Shown piece by piece: positions 34,401 to 43,309 of a DNA stretch of 64,000 nucleotides (positions are counted from its first letter, which is position 1; the number at the start of each line of letters is the position of its first letter). The notes under the pieces are model-generated. The model was not told the origin of the DNA. It ran no database searches and saw nothing but the letters and a program-made list of their open reading frames with translations. The position numbers and the translations under genes were made by a program. The DNA comes from Neocallimastix lanati (nom. inval.) (Eukaryota; Neocallimastigomycota; Neocallimastigomycetes; Neocallimastigales; Neocallimastigaceae), in the NCBI GenBank assembly GCA_016946835.1, contig JACVTC010000013.1, positions 235,001 through 299,000 on the forward strand, written 5' to 3'.

Positions 34401-36045
34401 TATTATTTTCATTTGAAATATCATTTGAAGGAACTTCAAAAGGGACTTTTATGACTTTATTGTTATTATGATCATCATAATTATTATTATTTATATTATT
34501 ATCATTATTCTCATTATTATTATTGTTATTATCATTATTATTATTATTATTAATATCATTATTATCTCTATAAGAGTAATTATGAAAGTCTATTATTATC
34601 ATTTTCGTTGTCAATAGTAAGGTCTTCAATTTCTGGAATAGAAGAAGTGGCCTTTGTACATCCGGGGATATCTTCAAAAAATTCAACAGCTTTTGCTAAT
34701 ATAACTTTATTGTTTATTTTATCATATATTCTGAATGCCGTTGGGTTGATATCGTACCCTACGAAAATTCCGGGATGTGTAGAATTTTCAAACTTCTTTC
34801 TATATTGTTTTGGTACATAAAAGAACACCTGACAGCCAAAGACTTTCAATTTATTATAATCGACCCTTTTATTTTCATATAAAACTTCATAGGGTATTTT
34901 ATTATCTATACCTCTATGTGGAAGTCTATTGTGAATGTAATTCGCTGTTTTTATAGCATCTTCCCAAAATTTGTAATTTAGACGGGCGTCGCGTAAAAGT
35001 GCTCTTGCGGCATGGATAAGGGTTTGTTGATACCTTTCTGCCTTTCCATTTTGTAGTGAATTCTTTGGAATGCTTGACAATTGTATAATTCCATTCTTTA
35101 TACAAAAGTCATCAAATTGGTAGTTGTAAAATTCAGTTCCTCTGTCTGATTTTATATATTTTATATTTTTATTAAATATATTTTTAACTATATTGTACCA
35201 TTTTAAAAAGGTTGGAAATATATCGGCCTTTGACTTTGTACAAAAGACCCATCCGTATCTGGAGTAGTCATCAATTATGCTAAAGAAATATTTATTGCCA
35301 TATAATGATTCATCAGAATATTGAACAGTATCCATATGAATCATTTCAAATATTTCTTTTGTTTTATTTTTTTGATGGATAATAAGGAAAGTTTCTCAGT
35401 TTCGCTTCTGAGCATACTTTACACTTATTATTTAATTTTATATTTGGTAATCTGTCCTTTATTCTTTCAATATTGAAGTGTCCTAGTCTTCTATGCCATA
35501 ACTCTAAGACATCTTCATTTTGGATATTTTGTATACTATCACAAACAGTATACTTATTTATCTTGTTTTTAAAATTTATTTTATTTTTAAAGGACCATAT
35601 TTTATATATTATAATTTGTTGAATTAGCCGAACATATTTTATTACCATTTTTATCAAATATTGACACTTTGTTTTTATTATTATAATTATAAAATAAGAT
35701 TTTAAAATATTGATTACATAATTGATGGATGGACATTAAACTTCTTTTAAAACTTGGGATATATAGTACATTTTTTAATGTAATTTTATTTTCATTAATA
35801 TATCCTGTAAAAGTACCTATATATTTTGATTTTACAGTCCCTCCATCAGCGAAAGATATAATTTCTTGGTGTTTATGAATATTATGTAAACATCCAAGAT
35901 TGTGTGTCATATGATATGACGCACCTGAATCTAATGTCCATGATATTAAATCATTTTTGTTACTAGATTCATTGGTATTATTATCTGTATAATAATTCAA
36001 ATTTTGTTTAAGGCCTCGGATAGAATTTATTATTAAATTCTTCAT
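31434..36045 (-). pseudogene. pol: pol region of E4 (PR-IN-RT-RNase H)
   Basis: Copia polyprotein. Protease WTLDSGASYHMTHN near 35930. Integrase zinc module LWHRRLGHFNIERIKDRLP near 35500 and core about 34960-35350 with HMDTV, SDRGTEF and NGKAERYQQ. Then comes a linker of about 520 codons made mostly of Asn, Asp and Lys (about 32990-34570). RT about 32150-32830 has GYTQKEGIDF, LDIKTAYLNA, KALYGLKQSGRAW and the catalytic YVDDILLTG. RNase H about 31470-31900 has DADYAGDNDSRRSTTGY, ALSTAESEYYAI and the DNQAA histidine-tail region. These activities copy and insert the element. About four breaks. The linker is far longer than in typical copia proteins. Confidence 0.9.
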
Positions 36046-37090
36046 TAACTTTTTTGGAAAGGTTTACTTGTTTAGTTGATTCAATATCCGAGTCGTAATC
36101 TAAAGAGAAGTTAACAAATTGTTCAGGATTATATTCTTCACCTTTTATAGCTATGTTTGATTGTCCTCTATTTACTTTATGATTTCCTTTATATTTGTTA
36201 TTATTTTTATTATTACTTTTCTTATAATTATTATTATTATTTGTTTTATTTTCATTAGGTTTATTATATCTGTATTTACATTTATTTGAGGAGTGTCCTC
36301 TTTTGTTGCAAATTTGACACTTTATGTGTTTTTTATTACTATTTTGTTGAGAATAGTTTGCCTCTGTATTTAAATTCATAGATTTGTTAGTTGACTTATT
36401 ATTATCGCCAAGCTTTTTGTTTCTTTTTGTATATAATTGTTTGGCATGTTGATGAGTTTCAATAATATTTACGCAGCATTTCTTCCAGTTATCACTGTAA
36501 TTTAATAGGTTGGATAGTAGTATTAGCTTCTCTGGAAGTGCATTGAACAAATAATCGAATTTTTCTCTATCAGTTTTTTCTATACCAAGATCTCTTAATT
36601 CAGCAAATTTATTGTTCATAGAAGCGATGAATAGAGACATTCCTTTTTCACTTTCTTCAAAAAATAAATCATTTAATTCTTCTTCTAAAATTTCTTTTCT
36701 TTCATTAATTGTATGGGTGTAAGTTTCACACAGTGTTTTATAAATTTCATATGCTGTATCACCTTTACAGTTTAGGCTTAATTTATGTTCATTGCTTATA
36801 CTATTCAAAATAATATTCTTGACTTTAATATCATTTTTAATATCTTCGTCAGGAGTATTTATAGCATATACTTTTGTTTTATCTCCTTTTGCCGGTTTAT
36901 ATTTACTTAAGTTTGATTGACTTATTGTACTTTTATCAATCCTTTTAAGAACTTCTCCTTCGATATGGTGTTCGAGGTCTAATTCGCTTAAGAGATTATA
37001 AAGCTCATCATCCCAAATCTTGAAATTTGAATTGGGTTCTCCGAGGATTGTTTTGGTTCCATTATTGCGTTGATCACGTTGGTCTTCCAT
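36008..37090 (-). CDS. gag: gag of E4
   Basis: A 360-residue open frame from ATG (MEDQRDQRNNGTKTILGEP), 165 bp inside the 5' LTR. It forms the particle shell. It has a copia-type Gag helical core (ILNSISNEHKLSLNCKGD, then FIASMNNKFAELRDLG and YLFNALPEKLILLSN) and a CCHC knuckle CQICNKRGHSSNKC near residue 260, followed by an Asn/Lys-rich basic stretch and an acidic tail. The frame is open throughout. It overlaps the start of the pol region in another frame. Confidence 0.88.
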   Translation of the reverse strand: MEDQRDQRNNGTKTILGEPNSNFKIWDDELYNLLSELDLEHHIEGEVLKRIDKSTISQSNLSKYKPAKGDKTKVYAINTPDEDIKNDIKVKNIILNSISNEHKLSLNCKGDTAYEIYKTLCETYTHTINERKEILEEELNDLFFEESEKGMSLFIASMNNKFAELRDLGIEKTDREKFDYLFNALPEKLILLSNLLNYSDNWKKCCVNIIETHQHAKQLYTKRNKKLGDNNKSTNKSMNLNTEANYSQQNSNKKHIKCQICNKRGHSSNKCKYRYNKPNENKTNNNNNYKKSNNKNNNKYKGNHKVNRGQSNIAIKGEEYNPEQFVNFSLDYDSDIESTKQVNLSKKVNEEFNNKFYPRP

Positions 37091-37241
37091 TTTTAATTTT
37101 AGTAAAAATTTAATAATAGATTATATATAAGTTTTTAGTATTTTGGACAACGATTTTTGGATAAAATTAAATATAATGACGATGATTTAATTATAGAAAT
37201 TCAATCTACTAATGGTAGATAATAAGTGGCATGAGTCAAAT

Positions 37242-37255
37242 TGAGACTCTTAATC
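37242..37255 (-). other. copia primer site matching tRNA-Lys(CTT) anticodon arm
   Basis: TGAGACTCTTAATC on the plus strand directly abuts the 5' LTR edge at 37256. It equals the anticodon arm of tRNA-Lys(CTT). Use of a half-tRNA primer is known for Drosophila copia and yeast Ty5 (initiator tRNA). Confidence 0.65.
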
Positions 37256-37510
37256 TGATGAAAATTAAATGTAAATTGATCAATTGAAATTACTTTATTA
37301 ACTTCATTTTATTAAAAATAATATAATATACATCTTATATATCATAACAATAACGTTACATGAATCATAAATGTATTACATAAATATTTATAATGTAACA
37401 AGCCACATTTTACATACATAAATTTACTTAATAAATTTTACTATATATAAATTTGTATAACTATATAATTAATAATGAAATAGGAATAATATTAAACTTT
37501 ATTTTCAACA
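37256..37510 (-). repeat. 5' LTR of E4
   Basis: 255 bp, practically identical to 31155-31409. The flanking ATGAT duplication follows. Confidence 0.96.
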
Positions 37511-38724
37511 ATGATTATCTGTAAAAAATAACAATTAAGAATTACTCTGAATATATAATTAAGATATTTTATTAGAATAAAGTTAAGAGTTATCAAATAG
37601 AAAGGGGTAAAACAGGATTTATATACATGGAGTATTGTGTGGCTTGATACTTATCTTATGATATAATAATATAGATATGATAATTTAATAACATAAATTA
37701 TTGGTTCTTTTTATATTTTTAACCCCCTCAAATCTAATTTTCTTAATATTATAAATTAGATTTGCAACATTACTAGTTTATGTTATTATAATATAATATT
37801 TCATATAATTTTAATAGTTATTATAGATTTTATAGTTCTAATTTAGTTCTATATAAAGATTATATTATTTCTTTAATCATATAAGTGTCTTAATTATTTC
37901 AATTATGTAAATATGGTTGTTATTTGCTTATATTCATATTCTTTGTTAGTTTTAACTTATTTAAGATAAAATTTATGAAGATTCCTTCTTTGAGTGTTCA
38001 TTATTGAATGAATATATTTCATGTTCTACATTTTTTATTATATTTTAGATTATTCATAAAGTTTTATTTATGATAATATCTTTTAAATCAAAAAAAATAG
38101 TAAGATGAATAATCGTTTGAAGTTTAAAAATATAACTACTTATCATATTTTTGCTTCAAATGTTTATTATATGTTTAATGGTTTCCCTATCTTCTTTAAG
38201 AAGAGTATAATATACAATTGTGAAATCATAATTATCTTTACTGTTATCATTTTAGTCAATTTTACTTTTTTTTTTTAAATTGGAAATTCTTGTCAAATTA
38301 ATAGGCACTTACAAGTGGTAGAAATTTGTTTTCTATATAAAGTCTTATTTTTAATTATTATTTTTATATTTTATTTTAATTTTCTCATAAATTTCTTCAG
38401 ATACTTTTTGTTTTTTCTTTTGATTTATCATTATCCTATCGCTTGTGTAATTATATCCTTGAATTTTATTTTTATTAAGATAATCAATGGATTCCATTTC
38501 ATAATTATAATATGTACTTATTTGTAAAACGTTTTTATCATTCAACCGTTTCATAATTATATTTATATTCGTCATTTATTATATTCAACTTTTTTTATAT
38601 TACAAGTTATTTTTCTCTTTCTTGTTGTTTTATTTTCTTTAATTAAAAAAAAAATCAAAAATAACTTTTGATTACATGTAAATTTCTTTCCAATGATTCC
38701 TCTAATATAGTGTTTTTATTATCT
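37511..38724 (-). other. AT-rich stretch with traces of minus-strand coding
   Basis: About 37960-38575 on the minus strand shows broken coding character, including a 74-codon open stretch (MTNINIIMKRLNDKNVLQIS...) and fragments such as NYDFTIVYYTLLKEDRETI. No family was recognised. Between 37511 and 37960 the DNA is AT-rich. A GAGGGGG tract (minus strand, near 37725) could be a polypurine tract, but no LTR was delineated. Confidence 0.35.
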
Positions 38725-38770
38725 AATTTAACTTTTGGAGTATTGTGCACAATACTCCAAAAGTTAAATT
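38725..38770. repeat. 46-bp perfect palindrome
   Basis: Two 23-bp arms with no spacer, centred on GTGCAC (38747/38748). Each arm reads outward as the same coding start VHNTPKVKL: rightward into E10, and leftward into a short frame of about 22 further codons that then ends. Confidence 0.95.
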
Positions 38771-40790
38771 GGAACAATTAGACGCTTCTATAATTAATGG
38801 GGAAAATATTTCAAATGCCAAGAGAAAGACTAGAGAAGAGAGAATTAAAGAAATTAAAGAAAGTGTAATACACAACAGGAATGAAGAATTTAAACGAAAA
38901 ATTGATCAAGTGGAAAAACATATTAGGTTAATGAAAGGATTTGAGAATTTTAAAATGGACGATTTAATAGGTGAAATATGTTCAACTGAGTTTACCACTA
39001 AGTTAGTACATTTACTCGATTTATTTCCTTGATTTAGGACATCTTTTTCTCAAAAATTATGATTAGAACCCCAACTTGCTACAAATACAATTACCAATAT
39101 AATTACTGCTATCAATAAAAATAAGATCGTTAAAGTGAACGAATGGGTAGAAGAGGTAAATACGGATATTTTATTAGATTCCTGTGCCAGTGTTAATATG
39201 GTATCAAGAGAATTTTTAAGAAAATTAAAATCTACCTTAAAACCAATAGGTAGAATAATGGAAACCATATTTCAAGCCTTCTCGAATGCAAACACACATA
39301 CTGACATTTATAAATTAAAGATAAAAAAATTCAAACACTATATGTGGCGGTAAACTTGAGCCGATATTAATAATAGATCAAGCCATTAGTGGGATTCTTT
39401 AAGAATACGGAACCAACCTCCTCTAGACATACTAAGTGGATAATTTTTCTTAGTTCTCTAAAGGTGAAAGTGAAATATGAAAAGGGTAAGAAGAACATAG
39501 TGGCAGACGCTCTATCAAGATTAACAATGGATCCAGTAATACTCAATGATAAGTCTATATTAAGTACTGAGATCGAATTAATAAATGTAAACAGTGAAGT
39601 AAATGGGACGTCAGGATCTAATAAGGATGATAATTTCCATAATAATATAAATGTACAAAATTTTATTAAGAATAAAATTATTGAAATAAATGGTATTAAA
39701 TTTTATAAACAAGGTGATAGTCTTAGAAGAATAGTGGTAAACCCAGAAGAAAACTTACGATTATTAGAGTCTGCACACAATATAGGTCACGAGGGAATTT
39801 TCAAAACATATTGTAGATTAAAACATGACTACTATTGGAGCAACATGAGCCGTGACGTGAAATTATACGTAAAGGGATGTCATAAATGTCAAACTTACAA
39901 ACCTCAAGCCTTAAACCAATATACCGAGGATATTCCTACTACGCCAGGATTACCATTTTCAAGGATAGGTCTAGACCTCATTGTCCCTTTGCCACCACAA
40001 GGAGAGGAAATAAGTAAATAATTGTATTGGTGGACTAATTAACCAAGTGGGTCGAAGCAGAGCCCTTACAAAAAACAGAATCCGAGAATGTTATAAGGTT
40101 CTTGAAAGGGACATGGAACCCCAGAACAATTAATAACTGACAATGGTCCACAATTTTGTTCGGATAAAACTAAGACATTTTTAGATCTCCACGACGTCTT
40201 TGTTTGATTCATTACTACTTATCATCCTGCATCCAATGGTGAAGTTGAGAACCGGAATAAGAAAATCTCTAAGTACTTGAGGATATTAGGAAATTCAGAA
40301 GAAGAATGGGATGACGTGCTACCAAGTGCTTTATGGGCTCTCCGAACGTGTAAAAATGAAGTTACTAAATTCAGTAGTTTTGAGTTATTATATTGGAGAA
40401 AAGATTTGCAGCCTTTCGAACTCGGATTGAATGTGGGAAGAATAAATAAAAATGAAGATGAAGAAGAATATTGGATGAGAAAATTTATTAATCACCATAA
40501 ATTGATAGAAGAGGCAATTAAAAATATTGAAACCCCTAACAATTTATGGATGGATAGACGAAAACAAATGAAAAGATTGAGAGCTGATTTCAAACAGGGA
40601 GATCTAATTCTGATAAGAGCCTTTAATAGAAAGAAATTGGACCCTTACTTTATAGGCTCACTAAAAATTGTTAAGAGAGAATTAAATACCTTACTGTTTG
40701 TGATCCGATTTCTGGAGAAATAGCTGAAAGAAATGTGCACCTCAAAAACATTATACCCTATTTTATTGAAATAAGTAATTTGTAAATATG
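38748..40790 (+). mobile_element. Ty3/gypsy remnant E10
   Basis: A relative of E1. Parts: charged Gag-Pol linker 38748-39030, protease DILLDSCASVNMVS near 39165, end of RNase H 39390-39560 (KYEKGKKNIVADALSRL), integrase zinc module 39770-39900 (HNIGHEGIFKTYCRLKHDYYW, CHKCQ), integrase core and tail to about 40720 (TTYHPASNGEVENRNKK, PSALWALRTCKN). The catalytic RT core was not seen. It is broken, with many breaks, and old. No LTR is attached directly; an A/T-rich low-complexity run follows. Confidence 0.85.
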
Positions 40791-41019
40791 TAAGTAAAAA
40801 AAAATAAATAAAAAAAAATAAATAAAAAAAATAATAATAAAAAATAATAATAATAATAAAATAAAAAAAAATTAAAAATAATGAAAAAAAAAAGTTCTTG
40901 AAAAAGGATAAAAAAATAATAAAATCTTAATAATAATAAGAAATAAAAGTCATAAATTTTGTATTTATTTAATTGAGAATAATTTATCTTGGCTAGAGTA
41001 GTGTCAATAAGCCCAAAGC
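40791..41019. other. low-complexity A-rich tail after E10
   Basis: (AAATA)n and (AAT)n runs from 40795 to about 40945, then AT-rich DNA. No gene. Confidence 0.7.
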
Positions 41020-41067
41020 ATTCTTTATCAAAAATGGTACATGATTGTACCATTTTTGATAAAGAAT
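41020..41067. repeat. 22-bp inverted repeat, 4-nt spacer
   Basis: ATTCTTTATCAAAAATGGTACA, then TGAT, then the exact reverse complement. Its right part is TACCA TTTT TGATA, the same arrangement as LTR junctions elsewhere in the window. Confidence 0.93.
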
Positions 41068-41105
41068 TCCCAAATAATGTTCTTTTTGTTATTCATCCTA
41101 AATGA

Positions 41106-41390
41106 TGTTAAGATTTTGATATATTTTATGTTTTAAATTTAAATAAAATAATATGTTTTATTAAAATTTTACTAAGTCAATATGTCTATATAGTAATATG
41201 CTATATAGATATATAATAATAATAAATATTTAAATGGTTTAGTTTCATAAGAATTTATTTATAATAAACATTAATAATTAAAATTATTTAATTATTTTTA
41301 TTTATAAAATTTTCTCTTTATTTAATAATTAAATATCTATAAACTATTACTATTAAGGTAATTTTACAATAACCTTACAAAGAATATAAA
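41106..41390 (-). mobile_element. partial LTR1 (copy C)
   Basis: Begins TGTTAAGATTTTGATATA like the ends of copies A and B and reaches the shared ACAATAACCTTACAAAGAA block. It then passes straight into the tail of LTR2. Diverged and incomplete. Confidence 0.55.
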
Positions 41391-41415
41391 AGTGTTTCAA
41401 CCCCAGACCGTATCA
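41391..41415 (+). mobile_element. LTR2 terminal fragment
   Basis: AGTGTTTCAACCCCAGACCG then TATCA, the last 25 bp of LTR2 with one change. It is followed by TTTT and the start of LTR6. Confidence 0.75.
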
Positions 41416-41419
41416 TTTT

Positions 41420-41924
41420 TGATACGGTACCACCATAAGTACCATAATTTAGTGAAAATTAGGTTAGAAATTATTTAGTGAAATCTTATTGGTTAATAAT
41501 AATTTAGTAATAATATGTTTAGTTAGTAAATAATAATAGTTTAAGGAATGGTTCTTTTATTAATATTAATTTAGTTTATTAATAATTCAATCAATAAACA
41601 TGCTTATTAGTATAGTTTAGTAGTTTTATATTTAGTTTACATTAATAATATGAAAGATTTTAGTAATTAAATATATTTTATTGAATGATTTAATTATATT
41701 TTAACTAGTTAATAATAATTATTTAATATTGATGAATAATAAATAATGTATTTTTATTGATGAATAAAGTAATTAAACTAAATATTAAAGAGTGAATATT
41801 ATTATTGTGTATATTATTCTTTATAATATTAGAATATATTATTTTTTCAATTATTCACTACTGTTTTCGTCCATATAAAATAAAATAAATATTGATATTG
41901 ATGTTTAATAAATATCACTTATCA
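41420..41924 (+). mobile_element. solo LTR, family 6
   Basis: 505 bp, TGATACGGTACC to CACTTATCA, flanked by TTTT on both sides (41416-41419 and 41925-41928). It is homologous along its whole length to both LTRs of E8 (57267-57682 and 58409-58911). A TATAAAATA box lies close to the 3' end. Confidence 0.85.
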
Positions 41925-41928
41925 TTTT

Positions 41929-42755
41929 TAAGGCAGAACAAATAAATAATACTAATTGTTCCAGAATAACATAAATTATTCTAACCTTATAGATTTTTCT
42001 ATTCTATATAATTGGATCTTTCCAATATTCTTTAAATCTTACTAAATAGAACTATTAATAAATCACCAATCAACTTATAATTCCTCATCGATCCGATTCA
42101 GTTATATTGTATTAAAATCTCTAGCTATAATATTGTCCTTGCCCACCTAATATATTAATATTATATTTCTTATGTAATATGTTATATTGAAAATAATTAA
42201 ATCTATTTAATTAGTTATTAAAATTTTCGTTATCAATTTAAATTTATTTTTAATTACCAAATTTAACTAAACCATAATAAAATATTCTGTATAATCTCTT
42301 TGTTTTTATTTTATATATATTAATACTAAATTATTATTAAATATTTCATAATTCAATAATATATAATTACTATTTATAACAATAATATTATTAACTAAAA
42401 TAATAATTCAATTTCAATTTAAATGTTTTATTTATTAAAGTAATTAGTAATTAGTTTATTAAGAAATAGTTAGGCTTTACAAATTTTAATTTGATAAAAA
42501 AATATAAAATACATGTAATTTTTAGTGAAATAAAATATAAGGAATAACTTTTATTAAATAAAATAATTATATTATTATTTTTCTTTTATAAATTTAAATA
42601 AATAAATTTTGATTTAAAAACAAAAATTATTTTTTATTGTAATTTTTACTTTATCTTTGTGTTAATAATTATATTTCCTAAATTAATATGAACCATACCA
42701 TTTTTGATACGATACTTACAAATAATATAAAAATAACTATAAAAATAATTTATAA
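41929..42755. other. AT-rich spacer
   Basis: No gene. At 42691-42715 the sequence ACCATACCA TTTT TGATACGATAC repeats the junction pattern of LTR6 ends, but no LTR body follows. Confidence 0.55.
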
Positions 42756-43276
42756 TGTAAAGGATATAACACGATGAGCTGTACAAGCCTCATTACCATA
42801 ACAAATTAATAATTATTTAGTATGATCATATGCCTCAAAATCCTTTTACAATATATATTATTTAATATTATTAAATAATAATAATAATAATAATAATAAA
42901 AGTGTTGAATATAATTTATACTTTTTAAACTATAATTAATTTTTTATTTTTTATTTATTATTATCTAACTTTTTAAACTCTTGTTTATTTTTTTATTTAT
43001 TATTATATTACTTTTTAATTGTTTATTTTTTTTATAGATAAAAGAATAATGAATTAACTCTTTTAAATAATCTTCGTAAGATTATTAATATTTTAATAAT
43101 CTGATAATTTCATTCATTAAAGAAAATATTATTAAATAAAACTAAATAAAATAATACAAAAACATAAAGAAAATTCTAAAAGAATACTAACAGTATAAAA
43201 ATTAATTATTATAAGGAAGTTATTAGTTTATAGCATTCCAACCAAGTTATATTAAAAACGAAATATATTCTTAACA
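42756..43276 (+). mobile_element. LTR, family 7 (copy A)
   Basis: 521 bp, from TGTAAAGGATATAACACG to ATTCTTAACA. It aligns along its length with the solo copy at 55995-56404 (AGGATATAAC, TATGAGCTGTA-type block, AGCAYTCCAACCAAGTTATAT near the end). It lies about 40 bp before the gag of E5 in the same orientation, so it may be that element's 5' LTR. No flanking duplication was seen. Confidence 0.65.
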
Positions 43277-43309
43277 ATAATCTTACCCGTTGTTTAATAA
43301 CTTCCTTGG

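Larger units (their letters stand above)
31155..37510 (-). mobile_element. Ty1/copia element E4, young copy
   Basis: A 6356-bp element with 255-bp LTRs (31155-31409 and 37256-37510) that differ at one position by eye, flanked by the exact 5-bp duplication ATGAT (31150-31154 and 37511-37515). LTR ends are TGATGAAAA and TTTTCAACA on the plus strand. Polypurine tract CTTTAGGAGGGA is next to the 3' LTR. Gag and a copia-order pol are present. Despite its youth the coding region has about five breaks. Same family as E3. Confidence 0.95.

Noticed and set aside
37700-37790. Possible copia-like LTR and polypurine tract (GAGGGGG on the minus strand)
   Set aside because: The tract is not adjacent to a TG start, and no second LTR or duplication was found.
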